Notes under the pieces: model-generated
What the model was told of the DNA's origin: nothing
Databases searched by the model: none
What the model saw: only the letters and a program-made list of their open reading frames with translations
Program-made: the position numbers and the translations under genes
Part shown: positions 17,637-26,295 of the stretch, piece by piece
How positions within the stretch are numbered: the first letter of the stretch is position 1
How the letters are laid out: each line of letters begins with the position of its first letter
From: CAZSSM01 sp964609385
GTDB lineage: Bacteria; Planctomycetota; Planctomycetia; Isosphaerales; Isosphaeraceae
DNA: 42,661 nt
Assembly: GCA_964609385.1 (NCBI GenBank)
Contig: CAZSSM010000059.1
Location: 1-42,661, forward strand
Direction: 5' to 3'

Positions 17637-18251
17637 TCAGAGACCCAGACGATCGGCCACGCGCGTCATGGCCGCCAAGGTCAGGTCGATCATCTCATCG
17701 GTCTCGATCCCGATCAGCTCCGAACAGCTCTGAATTTGGCTACGGTCCACTTGGGCGGCAAACCCTTTGTCTTTGAGCTTCTTTTTGATGCTCTTGACTT
17801 CGACATCGGCGATTTTCTTGGATGGCCGGACGAGGGTGACGGCGATGCAGAATCCGGTCAGCTCGTCGACACAGTAGAGGGCGCGTCGGAGCCGGGAATC
17901 GAGGGGATATTGATCGCCGAAACGGACCTTGTAGTGCGATCGGACATCTCCGATCAGTTCCTCGGGCGGTTCGAGGGGCTCGAGCAGGCGTTCCAGTTCG
18001 GGGCCGCAATGGGCCTCGGCGTCCTTGTCGAGAACGTCCCAGTCGAGGTCGTGCAAGAGTCCCGCGACGCGCCAGGTCGGTGCATCGCCCCCGAGCCGAT
18101 CGGCCAGATCGGCCATCGCCTCACCGGTGGCGATCAGATGCGCGCGGGTCGCCCCCGAGTGCTCGTCGACGAGCCGCTCGGCCCCCTCAACGAGATGGCC
18201 GTAGTCCTGGTGCTGAGCCGGCAGGGTTTCGAGGTCGGTGGGTAGACTCAT
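17637..18251 (-). CDS. HD-domain hydrolase
   Basis: 204 residues from the ATG at 18251, chosen because AAGGAG lies about 11 bases ahead; a start 11 codons upstream (18284) is less likely. The HD domain carries His36-region helix residues, VAGLLHDLDWD with His67-Asp68, and a later Asp in YCVDELTGF. This is the compact HD family of metal-dependent phosphohydrolases close to predicted HDIG proteins. The C-terminal part is Lys/Asp-rich (SKKIADVEVKSIKKKLKD). Substrate unknown; nucleotides are usual in the superfamily. It follows the GH15 gene on the same strand by 90 bases, so co-transcription is possible, and it converges on the heparinase-like gene. Confidence 0.8.
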   Translation of the reverse strand: MSLPTDLETLPAQHQDYGHLVEGAERLVDEHSGATRAHLIATGEAMADLADRLGGDAPTWRVAGLLHDLDWDVLDKDAEAHCGPELERLLEPLEPPEELIGDVRSHYKVRFGDQYPLDSRLRRALYCVDELTGFCIAVTLVRPSKKIADVEVKSIKKKLKDKGFAAQVDRSQIQSCSELIGIETDEMIDLTLAAMTRVADRLGL

Positions 18252-18341
18252 TGGGGATCGAGACTCCTTGACAATGGACAACATGCAAGCTGATTTGGCT
18301 TTTCAATGATTCAATTCAAAGATATGCGTTGAGTTTCATAC

Positions 18342-21194
18342 TCAAGACCACGCCCAGCGGAGATCGATCGCGCCGGCCGGCAAGGCGGTCGTCCAGGTCA
18401 GCCGTCGCGCATCGGCCTGAAATCGTTGAGGCCGCTCCGGAGGCGGCGTGGTCTGGGTGGCCGGCTCCCAGTGATGTAAGGCATCGAGATCCGGACAGGT
18501 CACCGCCGCCTCCAAGGTCACGGCATTCTCCAAGGTTCCGTGGACGAGCAGATCATAGTGGGGTCGTCCGAGCACCCGGCGCTCCAGGCGAACCTTCAGG
18601 CGACCGCAGGGAAGTTGGTGATCGATCCCGACATGAGGCCAGCCCGGCGGCAGGATCGGGTCGAGCTGGATCGTCCGATCGGGCGCATCGTAGTCGAGCC
18701 GATGGATCTCCATGAACGTCTCGATGAGGCTGGCATGCAGACCCCAGGCGGCCGGATCGGGATGCACCCGGGCCGCGCCCTCGGTCGGATCGAACGGGGA
18801 GGGGCGGAGCAGGAGGCCGAGCGGGCCGAGCCGGTCGAGCACGACCTCCAGGAGGCGCCAGGCCCGATCCCAACAGTCGGCTTGGCCCGTCTCACGACCG
18901 AGTTGGAACAGGTAGCGGGCCATCCAGAGCGTGGCCAAGCTCGACAGCTCGGGCCGATCCTGCTCGCTGGTGGGCGGGTCTTCGGGATGCTCCGGATCGG
19001 CCAGCCAACGGACCAAGCCGCCTCGACGCGGGTCGCGACCCGGATCGCCATTGGCCTGGAGGATCGCCTCGGCGGTCCGTCGGATCCGCGGATCGGCCGC
19101 TGGAAGCAAGTTTAGCGGCGTTTGCAGGGCCAGTAGCGCGATGTCCAGAGCCAGGTTGGCCTCCTGAAGCAAGGCGGTCTCCTCGGCCCAGATCCCGCGT
19201 CGGGTCGAGATCCGACGCGCCTCCAGGAAGCGGCCGGTGGTCGGATCGAACAGGCCAGGCTGCTCCGGATCGGCCGGGTCGAAGGAGGCCAGAATCCCCT
19301 CGTTCCAGATCACTTCGGCTCGCGATGCCCAGGGGCGCGCGGCTTCTTCAAAGCCGAGAACCTCGGCGATCCGGCAGGCGGCGCGGAGGCCGGCCACGAC
19401 CGCCGCATTGCTGGTGCAGTAGGCGCCGAACCGTGTGTCCCAGAGGCCCGCTGAGCTGACCAGTCGAAGCGGAGCCAGCCAACGGAGGCCCGGATGGCCC
19501 GGCTCGGCCAGGGACGCCTGGGCCGACTGCTTGACCATCGGCCAGAACGTCTCGAGGAACTCCGGATCCCCGGTCCGTCTGTAATGACGTTCCAGGCCCC
19601 AGGCGATCAGGGCCGACTGGTCGATGGCCGGCGACTCCCACTCGGGTATCCCGTCGATGGAGTATTTCTGAAACCAGTATTTGTAAATTCGATTATGGTC
19701 TCGGACCTGATCGAGCCACGCAAAGACCCGTTGAGCGATCTCGTGATGACCGACACGTCCGAGGGCCAAGGCGGTGTAGATGGCGTCGCGTGGCCAGCAG
19801 TAGGCGCTGATGCCGCGATCGTACCCCGAGGTGACGGCACCGAACTCCCGATCCACGTGCAGCGCTGCGGCCAACACGGCCCGTCGGAGGATCTCGCAGG
19901 GCGGTCGCGTCGTCGTCGAACCCGACTGAGGCGGACCGGCGTCCCGCCCAGCCCGATCGGATCGCGACGGCACCGTCAGTCGCGGAACCGGCTCGAGGAA
20001 CTGCTCCCAGGTGGCCGCTGTGGCCTGCTCGAGCTGATCCGGATCGGACTCGTGGAACCAAGCTAGGGCCGGTTGGAGCCAGTGCTGGTAGGTGCCCGCA
20101 TCACCTCGCCAACCAGTGAAAGCGCCGCTGACGATCGCATCGATGACCACCGGTTGGCCAGCGGGCAGCTCGACCCAACGGAGCAGCATCGCCTCGTTCG
20201 GGCTGGTCGGCTCGCAATGGACTTCCCCATGTCGATCCATCGCGATGGCGAACTCGATGGTCGCGTTCCGCGCCAGCTTCTGGTTGGAGTGGCTGTGGCC
20301 GCGGTTGCAGGCCAACAGGGCATCGTCCTCGTCGATCCAGATCAGTCGCGGCTCACCGATCCCGCCGTTGACCTCCGCGTGGACGAACAGGCCGAACAGG
20401 GCGCTGGAGCCTTGCGGACCACGGTTGAGGATCCGGAACCGTTTGAGATACTGGCCCGGCGATCGCTGACCTTCGCGCGAACAGGGGAAGTCCGTGCCAC
20501 AGATGGCCAGATCGCTGACGACCACCTGAATCGGGCCGTGTCGCCAGGACAACTCGGTCACCAGCGTGTTGGTGGCGCCTCGGTAGCGCTGACGGGCCTT
20601 CCAACGAGTCGGCTCGGTGAACCAGTCGAGCCGGCCGCCGACGGCCAACCCCCCGACGATCTGGCGGAAGTGGGTCCGGCTCTGCGGCAGGTCACCCGCG
20701 GCCGGACGGACGTTGGAGTGCAGACCGACAGTCGGGAAATAGAGGTCGTAGGTCGCCCCGAAGCGATCGACCCGCGCAACGATATGACCGTTGCCGACGA
20801 GGCCCTCCGGGCCCCAGTCGACCGGATCGACCGGCCCGGTCTGATCGGGCAGGTTCGGTCGGACAATCGCCTCTTGGGCTGCGCTTTGGACATCGTCGGG
20901 GCCAGACATCAACTCGCCGTCCGCCTCGGTCCGCACCACGGCCCAGTATTGCAGGCGCGCTGCGACGTTTTGCGGGGGAATGGGCACATGCCAATAGCTG
21001 TTGCCGCCCCGATTCTCTTGCCAGAACGCCGGGAGGCGACCGACCCATTGACCATCGACCCGCAATTCGAGCCAGACCTGCTGACCTTCGGCGATCGGAT
21101 GGGTGCCCAACACGGTGACGGCCCACTGACCGGCCCGGATCGGACCACCGTGCCGTCCACGGGCCGGGGTCTCGATCCATGTCGTGATCGTCAT
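18342..21194 (-). CDS. GH15 glucoamylase-like glycoside hydrolase
   Basis: A 950-residue cytoplasmic-looking protein without signal peptide. Residues 1-95 form an Ig/CBM-like module with a fold typical of carbohydrate-active proteins (WAVTVLGTHPIAEG, QVWLELRVDGQW). Residues about 120-400 form the N-terminal beta super-sandwich of bacterial GH15, and the (alpha/alpha)6 barrel runs from about 440 with GYDRGISAYCWPRDAIYT, IPEWESPAIDQSALIAWG and WPMVKQSA. At the usual acid site (WEE) it reads LWDTRFG: Asp586 and Thr587 replace the two Glu. The C-terminus adds about 180 residues after the barrel. Members hydrolyse terminal alpha-1,4-glucosides; the altered site leaves activity open. The HD gene follows. 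Confidence 0.85.
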   Translation of the reverse strand: MTITTWIETPARGRHGGPIRAGQWAVTVLGTHPIAEGQQVWLELRVDGQWVGRLPAFWQENRGGNSYWHVPIPPQNVAARLQYWAVVRTEADGELMSGPDDVQSAAQEAIVRPNLPDQTGPVDPVDWGPEGLVGNGHIVARVDRFGATYDLYFPTVGLHSNVRPAAGDLPQSRTHFRQIVGGLAVGGRLDWFTEPTRWKARQRYRGATNTLVTELSWRHGPIQVVVSDLAICGTDFPCSREGQRSPGQYLKRFRILNRGPQGSSALFGLFVHAEVNGGIGEPRLIWIDEDDALLACNRGHSHSNQKLARNATIEFAIAMDRHGEVHCEPTSPNEAMLLRWVELPAGQPVVIDAIVSGAFTGWRGDAGTYQHWLQPALAWFHESDPDQLEQATAATWEQFLEPVPRLTVPSRSDRAGRDAGPPQSGSTTTRPPCEILRRAVLAAALHVDREFGAVTSGYDRGISAYCWPRDAIYTALALGRVGHHEIAQRVFAWLDQVRDHNRIYKYWFQKYSIDGIPEWESPAIDQSALIAWGLERHYRRTGDPEFLETFWPMVKQSAQASLAEPGHPGLRWLAPLRLVSSAGLWDTRFGAYCTSNAAVVAGLRAACRIAEVLGFEEAARPWASRAEVIWNEGILASFDPADPEQPGLFDPTTGRFLEARRISTRRGIWAEETALLQEANLALDIALLALQTPLNLLPAADPRIRRTAEAILQANGDPGRDPRRGGLVRWLADPEHPEDPPTSEQDRPELSSLATLWMARYLFQLGRETGQADCWDRAWRLLEVVLDRLGPLGLLLRPSPFDPTEGAARVHPDPAAWGLHASLIETFMEIHRLDYDAPDRTIQLDPILPPGWPHVGIDHQLPCGRLKVRLERRVLGRPHYDLLVHGTLENAVTLEAAVTCPDLDALHHWEPATQTTPPPERPQRFQADARRLTWTTALPAGAIDLRWAWS

Positions 21195-22282
21195 GGTATC
21201 TGCCGAATCCTGGGATCGCCCGAAGACGATCCGCTATGACCGGATCCCTTCACCGTCTCAACTCAACGCTCGCAGCGATGGCCTACGCGAACCCGACGTC
21301 GCGTTGACAACAGCCATGGGGGAACACGCCCGAGCGCCTGTCGGCGACCCGTCCTGCCGCGGCGACCAAGGCCGCGACGGTCGAGATCCCCACGTCGCGC
21401 GAGCAACACGGGATCGGGTCGAGTGACACAACTAAGGGTAATCGATCCCCGAGGCGGGAACGGCGACGAGGAACGACCCCCTCCATTTCTACATCAGGAG
21501 TTCTTCGCGACCCAACATTTTTCGGTGACCCGGATCGGTTTTGCGGCCGGCCCTAACGATCCTTCGGTCGAGGATGGCACCGTCGAAGTGAGGGGAGACG
21601 ATCTTGAGCAACCCACCGTGACCCGTCGAATCCAAATTGCTGATTATTGGCTACCCGTGCCACGTGTCGCCTAAGTTTTCGATCAGAACACGTTCGCCGA
21701 TCGATCACGCGGATGCGCGTGAACAGCTCAACGTTAATCTGATCCATATGTGGACAGACATAAACGATTCAATACAAACCCGATCCGCCGAAATCCCCCA
21801 GTCTGTTGGGAATTCCAACGATTCGCGAAAAGCTTGCCCAGGCTCGACCTGGGCACATGCCGGTAAGGCCAATCGACTCTCGGCCCGCAACTGACTCTCG
21901 ACGATCGCGTGGTGGTCGCGACTCGCGCCAGCATTCCATCCTTGGAAGGATCGACAAATCGGTCGATGCCCATTCCGTCCGGGCGCCGCTTTGCATCAAC
22001 AAGTCGGGGAGATCGCCGCATGGGCACGCATGTGCGGCCCGCGGTCCAATCCTGATGAGAAGGGAAACCGAACCGGAATCCCCACCTCCACGAAGCCCAC
22101 GGGGGGCAACGCATCGGCGAAACATCAGGACACCCAAATCAACTGCGGGGATCGAAAGCAAAGCCTGGACATCCCGAAGGATCTCGAGGGGTCGCTCGCG
22201 ATCGAGACAGCTTCTGGAGAGATCACAAAGGACGGGGGAGATGGACGAACCCATCCGCTCACGAGGACGCCATGTCGGCGGA
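21195..22282. other. gene-free stretch downstream of csrA
   Basis: 1088 bases between the start of the GH15 gene and the end of csrA, both read leftward. Several long but unconvincing frames (for example 21806-22486 plus, 21769-22296 minus) are Arg/Ser/Pro-rich, overlap each other or csrA, and match nothing recognised. I found no tRNA, strong hairpin or repeat. The GH15 promoter should lie at its left end. Confidence 0.45.
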
Positions 22283-22495
22283 TCACTCGGCGGCAAGGCT
22301 CATCGGACTCACTCGCATCGACGTCGGGGCCGCCCGGTTCAGCGTTTCCGGCGCGATCTCTTCGCGGTAGACCGGAACTGCCTGTGGCGCCTCAATACCA
22401 ATGCGAATCTGATTGCGATCGATCTTCACGATGGTCACCGCAATGTCTTCACCGATCAGGATCTTCTCACCGAGCTTCCTGCTTAAGACCAGCAT
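22283..22495 (-). CDS. csrA: carbon storage regulator CsrA
   Basis: A 70-residue RNA-binding protein. The ATG at 22495 gives the family's invariant start MLVLSRKLGEKILIGEDIAV; a frame start 10 codons earlier would add unrelated residues. It continues through the conserved core QIRIGIEAPQAVPVYREEI, with the VxREEI strand that forms the RNA-binding face (Arg44 region). A non-conserved tail follows. CsrA dimers bind GGA motifs in mRNA leaders and block or promote translation; in flagellated bacteria FliW antagonises it, and no fliW is visible here. It lies downstream of the ExbD genes on the same strand, but a candidate terminator separates them, so it probably has its own promoter. Confidence 0.95.
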   Translation of the reverse strand: MLVLSRKLGEKILIGEDIAVTIVKIDRNQIRIGIEAPQAVPVYREEIAPETLNRAAPTSMRVSPMSLAAE

Positions 22496-22658
22496 GACGA
22501 ATGACTCTCTAAGGGTGTCGATCAAGTCCTCACTGGTGTGTCGGTCGCATCATGGTCGTGCGACGACACCTCCCCTTATGCACCCGCCATGCCACCCGCT
22601 CTTTGAACTCCCTTACGATTGACCTAGATGCTTTCCAGCAAGCAGTTTAGGACGCGCC

Positions 22659-22690
22659 AAAAAACCTAAACGCCACGCGAATCCTCGTGG
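22659..22690 (-). terminator. likely rho-independent terminator of the ExbB/ExbD operon
   Basis: Read on the minus strand, CCACG (22690-22686) pairs with CGTGG (22677-22673) over an 8-base loop, and six T follow at 22664-22659. It lies about 130 bases after the last ExbD stop and before csrA. The stem is short, with eight bases between stem and T-run, so the call is moderate. Confidence 0.5.
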
Positions 22691-22819
22691 GTTTGTGTCA
22701 AGCCTCACACCCATCCTCAAAGGTCATCCCTCGACACGAGAAGCCTGCTTGACACCCAATCCCAAGCAGCAGTCCGACCGGCAATTGGCGACGTGAACGG
22801 CCTGGGCGTCGAGCCCGGA

Positions 22820-23320
22820 TCAGAGTCCTAGGTCGGGGATCCCGAGATCCAGACCCGGGTCGGTCGGCGGTTCGAACTTGATCTGCGTGATCCGGGCTCG
22901 GGCCGCCTCGTTGATCGCCTGAATCACGTGGCCGTAGTGGAGTTGGGGATCGGCACGGAGTTGGATCGCAATGTCGGCGGCCATCTCGGGGTCACCGCCG
23001 GTCATCCCCATCAGGATCGGTCCGAGTTCCTCGAACGAGCCGATCGGGTCGTCGTCGACTAAGATCGCCTCAAGCGAGCCGTCCTCCAGGTCAGCGACCA
23101 GCCGGAGTCGGATATCGGGAAGCGCGGTGGACACATCGAGCGTCGGATCGGCCTGAGCCCCTTCGGCTTTGGGCATATTGATGCTGAATTGTCCTTCGAC
23201 GCTGACGATCTTGAAGGTCAGCATGAAGAAAATCAGCAGCAGGAAGACAACGTCGATCATCGGCGTCATCTCGAGGGTGACGTCGGAGTCGCTGCTGATG
23301 CCCGATTGGCGGATCTTCAT
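22820..23320 (-). CDS. ExbD/TolR-type biopolymer transport protein (first of two)
   Basis: 166 residues with the ExbD/TolR layout: a short cytoplasmic start, one membrane helix in MTPMIDVVFLLLIFFM (18-33) carrying the essential Asp23, and a periplasmic domain. ExbD and TolR use this Asp to couple proton flow, with an ExbB/TolQ pentamer, to work across the cell wall. The periplasmic domain includes an acidic segment (ADLEDGSLEAILVDDD) and ends in a short Pro/Gly/Asp-rich tail. It is the last gene of a five-gene minus-strand set and lies 40 bases after the second ExbD-type gene. The two ExbD proteins differ clearly, so a heterodimer with one ExbB is plausible. Confidence 0.92.
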   Translation of the reverse strand: MKIRQSGISSDSDVTLEMTPMIDVVFLLLIFFMLTFKIVSVEGQFSINMPKAEGAQADPTLDVSTALPDIRLRLVADLEDGSLEAILVDDDPIGSFEELGPILMGMTGGDPEMAADIAIQLRADPQLHYGHVIQAINEAARARITQIKFEPPTDPGLDLGIPDLGL

Positions 23321-23360
23321 GATCGGGTTCCCGGTCGGATGGTGGAGCCGGTTTGGACCG

Positions 23361-23864
23361 TTACTCGGTGGCCTGCTCGGCGCGGAGCCAGAATTTGGAG
23401 AAGCCTTCGTCCTGAGCGATCTGGATGACCCGCTGGACGGCGCCGTAGGGCGCCAAGCGGTCGGCGCGGATGACGATGGTGGTCCAGAGCCCCTCGGACC
23501 CTTCGGGGTTTTCGCCGGCGGCGCGCATGTTGATCCGGATAACGGCCGCCTCTTGGCCGAGATTGCGGGCTACGATCCCCGGTTCGAACCGGGGATCAAC
23601 CTGCACGTCGCCGGGCAGGAGGACTTCGCCGTTGCGGTCCATATTGATGAAGATGGGGGCGCGGGCGTTGTCCTCGGTCGGCGCCGCATTGTCGGCCAAC
23701 GGCAAGGTCACCCGTTCATCGATGATGTCGTTGTTGAAGTTGAGCACGAACATGAAGAACGCGATCAACTGGAAGGTCATGTCGATCATGGGCGTCATGT
23801 CGATGGCCATGAGCGCGGATTTGCCGCGTCGACGGCTCGGCACGCGGGCCTGACCCAGATGCAT
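23361..23864 (-). CDS. ExbD/TolR-type biopolymer transport protein (second of two)
   Basis: 167 residues. A basic N-terminal segment (RRRGKS near 11-16) leads to the helix MTPMIDMTFQLIAFFMFVL (23-41) with the conserved Asp28. The periplasmic domain carries PIFINMDRNGEVLLPGD (about 70-86) and a C-terminal helix (YGAVQRVIQIAQDEGF). Its sequence is quite different from the other ExbD in the operon, especially after the helix. It lies between the ExbB-type gene and the other ExbD gene, 81 and 40 bases away, and should act in the same proton-driven complex. Confidence 0.92.
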   Translation of the reverse strand: MHLGQARVPSRRRGKSALMAIDMTPMIDMTFQLIAFFMFVLNFNNDIIDERVTLPLADNAAPTEDNARAPIFINMDRNGEVLLPGDVQVDPRFEPGIVARNLGQEAAVIRINMRAAGENPEGSEGLWTTIVIRADRLAPYGAVQRVIQIAQDEGFSKFWLRAEQATE

Positions 23865-23945
23865 TGGCCGGTGCTCCCTGCCTAGGGTGTTCGGGGATGG
23901 ACTCGGGCCTGAGCCCGGTCACAGGCTCCGACTCGGGTCTCGGTT

Positions 23946-24854
23946 TCAGGCCGTCGCGCTCGGCGTGGCGGCCGATCCGGTGGTGCGTGACTTACCCGTG
24001 CCGACGGCGCTAAAGCGATTCATCAACCCTTCGCTGGCGATGCCAACCTCCAGCATCAGCCGAGCTACGCGGTTCTTGATGATGGTGTGCGCCACGACCG
24101 CCGGGATCGCCTGGGAGAGTCCCCAGACGGTCGTCACCAGCGCCTGCGAGACGCCCAAGGCCAGTTCGCTCGGCTTGGGGGTCGTATTGCTCTCGGCGAT
24201 GACCATGAACGCCGAGACCATGCCCACGACCGTGCCCAGCAGGCCGACCATCGTGGCGATATTGCCCAGCATCGCCAGGTAGCTGAGCCGGTGGTCGAAC
24301 TTCATCCCCTCATCCTCGCCGACCTCCTGCATCGCCTCCAGGGCCTGCGGATACCCGCCGCCGGTCGAGAGCCGGGCCAAGCCCGTCGTGACCACCCGCG
24401 CCAGCAGCGACGGGTTGTCTTTGGCCAGGTCGTAGGCCTGCTGATACTGCTTGTCCCGGAGCATCGTCTCGAACTCGACCACGAACGATTCGGGCAAGAA
24501 CTCGTTGCGCATCACCTGTAGGGCATACATGATAATCATCGCCACCAACAGGATCGACATCGGCAACTGGATCCAGAAGAACAGACCGGCGGCCTGGTAG
24601 AACCAGGAGAACATATTGGTGGATCGGACCTCGTCGGAACCGGTCGTGGTGCTGGACGCGTCGGACGCTCCCGCCTCGTCAATGGCCGGTTCGTCGAGGG
24701 CCTCATCGGCTTCGGCCGCGAGGTCGTCGGCCGGTTGCTCATCGTCCTGGGCCCAAACGACCGAATGGGCCGTCGGAGTCAACCAGAGCAGGGCGGCCAG
24801 GCCGAGCAGTGTCGCCAGGCGCGGGGCGTGGTCGCCGATTCGCGAGATCAACAT
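23946..24854 (-). CDS. ExbB/TolQ/MotA-type proton channel protein with signal peptide
   Basis: 302 residues from the ATG at 24854, which has GGGAGC about 8 bases ahead; a frame start 39 codons upstream lacks support. It begins with a signal-peptide-like segment (LATLLGLAALLWL, cut probably after VVWAQ) and an acidic, Ser/Thr-rich linker (about 36-75), an extension common in planctomycete and myxobacterial ExbB proteins. Three membrane segments follow: FFWIQLPMSILLVAMIIMY, then GNIATMVGLLGTVVGMVSA with the pore-lining pattern of TolQ, and GVSQALVTTVWGLSQAIPAV. With ExbD-type partners encoded directly downstream it should form a proton-driven motor. The partner outer-membrane cargo is unknown, as no TonB or TolA-like gene is present. 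Confidence 0.92.
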   Translation of the reverse strand: MLISRIGDHAPRLATLLGLAALLWLTPTAHSVVWAQDDEQPADDLAAEADEALDEPAIDEAGASDASSTTTGSDEVRSTNMFSWFYQAAGLFFWIQLPMSILLVAMIIMYALQVMRNEFLPESFVVEFETMLRDKQYQQAYDLAKDNPSLLARVVTTGLARLSTGGGYPQALEAMQEVGEDEGMKFDHRLSYLAMLGNIATMVGLLGTVVGMVSAFMVIAESNTTPKPSELALGVSQALVTTVWGLSQAIPAVVAHTIIKNRVARLMLEVGIASEGLMNRFSAVGTGKSRTTGSAATPSATA

Positions 24855-25043
24855 GGTCGGGGGCTCCCGGCAAGGATCGGGTCGGAACGATTCGAGAACG
24901 GGTTGGGCTGATCCGGGATGGATCACGGACAGGACGGATCGAGCAGCCTCAGTAAAATCGTCAGGGGACACTCGGGCATTGGCTGGGTGATCTACCTACG
25001 GCCGGTGTCGGGAATCGTGTCTGAACCCGTCGTCATCGGACGG

Positions 25044-26174
25044 TCATTCGGGTCGTGCGGCCGAACCGTCCTGGGCGCGTTGAGTCCAGGGACTTTCGGG
25101 GTAATCTTGTTGGAGCTGCTGGAGGGCCTGATCGGCGCGTCCGGGCTTGCCGAGCTGCCTCCAGAGCATGACCAGCCGCGCGAGGGCCTTGGGATGCTCG
25201 CGGCGGTTCTGAGCATAAAGCAGATCGGTGTGTAGGTAGGCGATCAGGGCATCCTTGGGCCGACCGGCCTCGAGTTGACAATCGCCCAGCGTGTTAAAAG
25301 CCTGGGCTTGGGCCTGAGCATCCTCGGGCGGGAGGCTCTGGATGACCTGCCGGACCAACGGCTCGGCCTCGGCGATCCGGTCGGAGGCGGCCAGGCTGAC
25401 GGCCTGCGCCAATTGCGCTTCGCGTCGGAGGCTCTCATCGATCGTCGAACGGTTGATCACGCGCTTCAAGCGGGTCAGGGCGCGGTCGTGGTCGTCTTGA
25501 GCGGCGAGGAGCCGGGCTCCGAGGATCGCGGCCCGGTCAGCGCCTCGAGAGGTTCGTTCCAGCCGCGCGATCGCCTCGTCGGCCTCGTCAAACTGACTGT
25601 TCTCGATCTGCCATTGCGCCAAAAGCTGGAGGACCTCGACCTGGTGGCGCCCGTCCGGGTAATCGCGGAGGAAGGTCTCTAGTTCCCGGACGACCTCAGA
25701 CGAGTCGACCTGATCCCGCGCCGACAGTTGGATCAAGCAGCGGATCCGCCCCACTTGGATGACCTGGGCGATGAACGGCTCGGTGGCCCCGACACGCTGC
25801 AAGGCCTCCTCGTAAAGTTCCGCAGCCCGCTCGAACCCGCCGCCCGACTCACGAGTCCGCGCCTGTCGCAAGGCCACCGGTTCATTGCTGTAGCGGATCA
25901 CAGCGATCTGATCCAAAGGCACACGGGTCTCCCCACGCCCGGGCCGACGAACGACCACCTCCGTGGGCGACTCCTCAACGATCTCCCCGCTGACCCTCGG
26001 CGCGTTGATCGCGTCACGCAAAGCCGATCCCTCGGTCAGCCGGACCTCGTCCGCCTCCGCGACGACCGGACCGACGATCGCAACCAGCGCGACGGCCCAT
26101 CCCAGGACGCCCCTCAAGACGGGTCGCATCGCAAACGAACCGCCTTGGGGATCACCATCGATCTGCGGGATCAT
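25044..26174 (-). CDS. secreted TPR protein of the ExbB/ExbD operon
   Basis: 376 residues from the ATG at 26174 (GAGG just ahead); an alternative start at 26129 puts the signal peptide RGVLGWAVALVAIVGPVVA right at the N-terminus. After cleavage near VVAEA comes a small beta-rich module (SGEIVEESPTEVVVRRPGRG, RVPLDQIAVIRY) resembling the SH3/LSm-like leader of other TPR envelope proteins. The rest is repeated helical hairpins of TPR type, for example FERAAELYEEALQRVG, FDEADEAIARLERTSRG and DALIAYLHTDLLYAQ. TPR arrays bind partner proteins. Its position between a second TPR gene and the ExbB gene suggests it is the periplasmic partner of the motor complex. Confidence 0.85.
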   Translation of the reverse strand: MIPQIDGDPQGGSFAMRPVLRGVLGWAVALVAIVGPVVAEADEVRLTEGSALRDAINAPRVSGEIVEESPTEVVVRRPGRGETRVPLDQIAVIRYSNEPVALRQARTRESGGGFERAAELYEEALQRVGATEPFIAQVIQVGRIRCLIQLSARDQVDSSEVVRELETFLRDYPDGRHQVEVLQLLAQWQIENSQFDEADEAIARLERTSRGADRAAILGARLLAAQDDHDRALTRLKRVINRSTIDESLRREAQLAQAVSLAASDRIAEAEPLVRQVIQSLPPEDAQAQAQAFNTLGDCQLEAGRPKDALIAYLHTDLLYAQNRREHPKALARLVMLWRQLGKPGRADQALQQLQQDYPESPWTQRAQDGSAARPE

Positions 26175-26295
26175 GTTCGCCTCGTTTCGCTTCCGCATTG
26201 AAACCAACAAAGAAGACAGTTATTCGGGCTGCTATGAAGTTGTGAATCAAGCGAGCAGCTAGTGATCACATATACCTTTGACGACCCAGCCCGGC

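Noticed and set aside
20073..21239. A 388-codon plus-strand frame opposite the GH15 gene
   Set aside because: Mirror frame of a GC-rich gene; the GH15 motifs are on the minus strand.
21806..22486. A 226-codon plus-strand frame over csrA
   Set aside because: It covers csrA on the opposite strand and is Arg/Ser-rich with no family signal.
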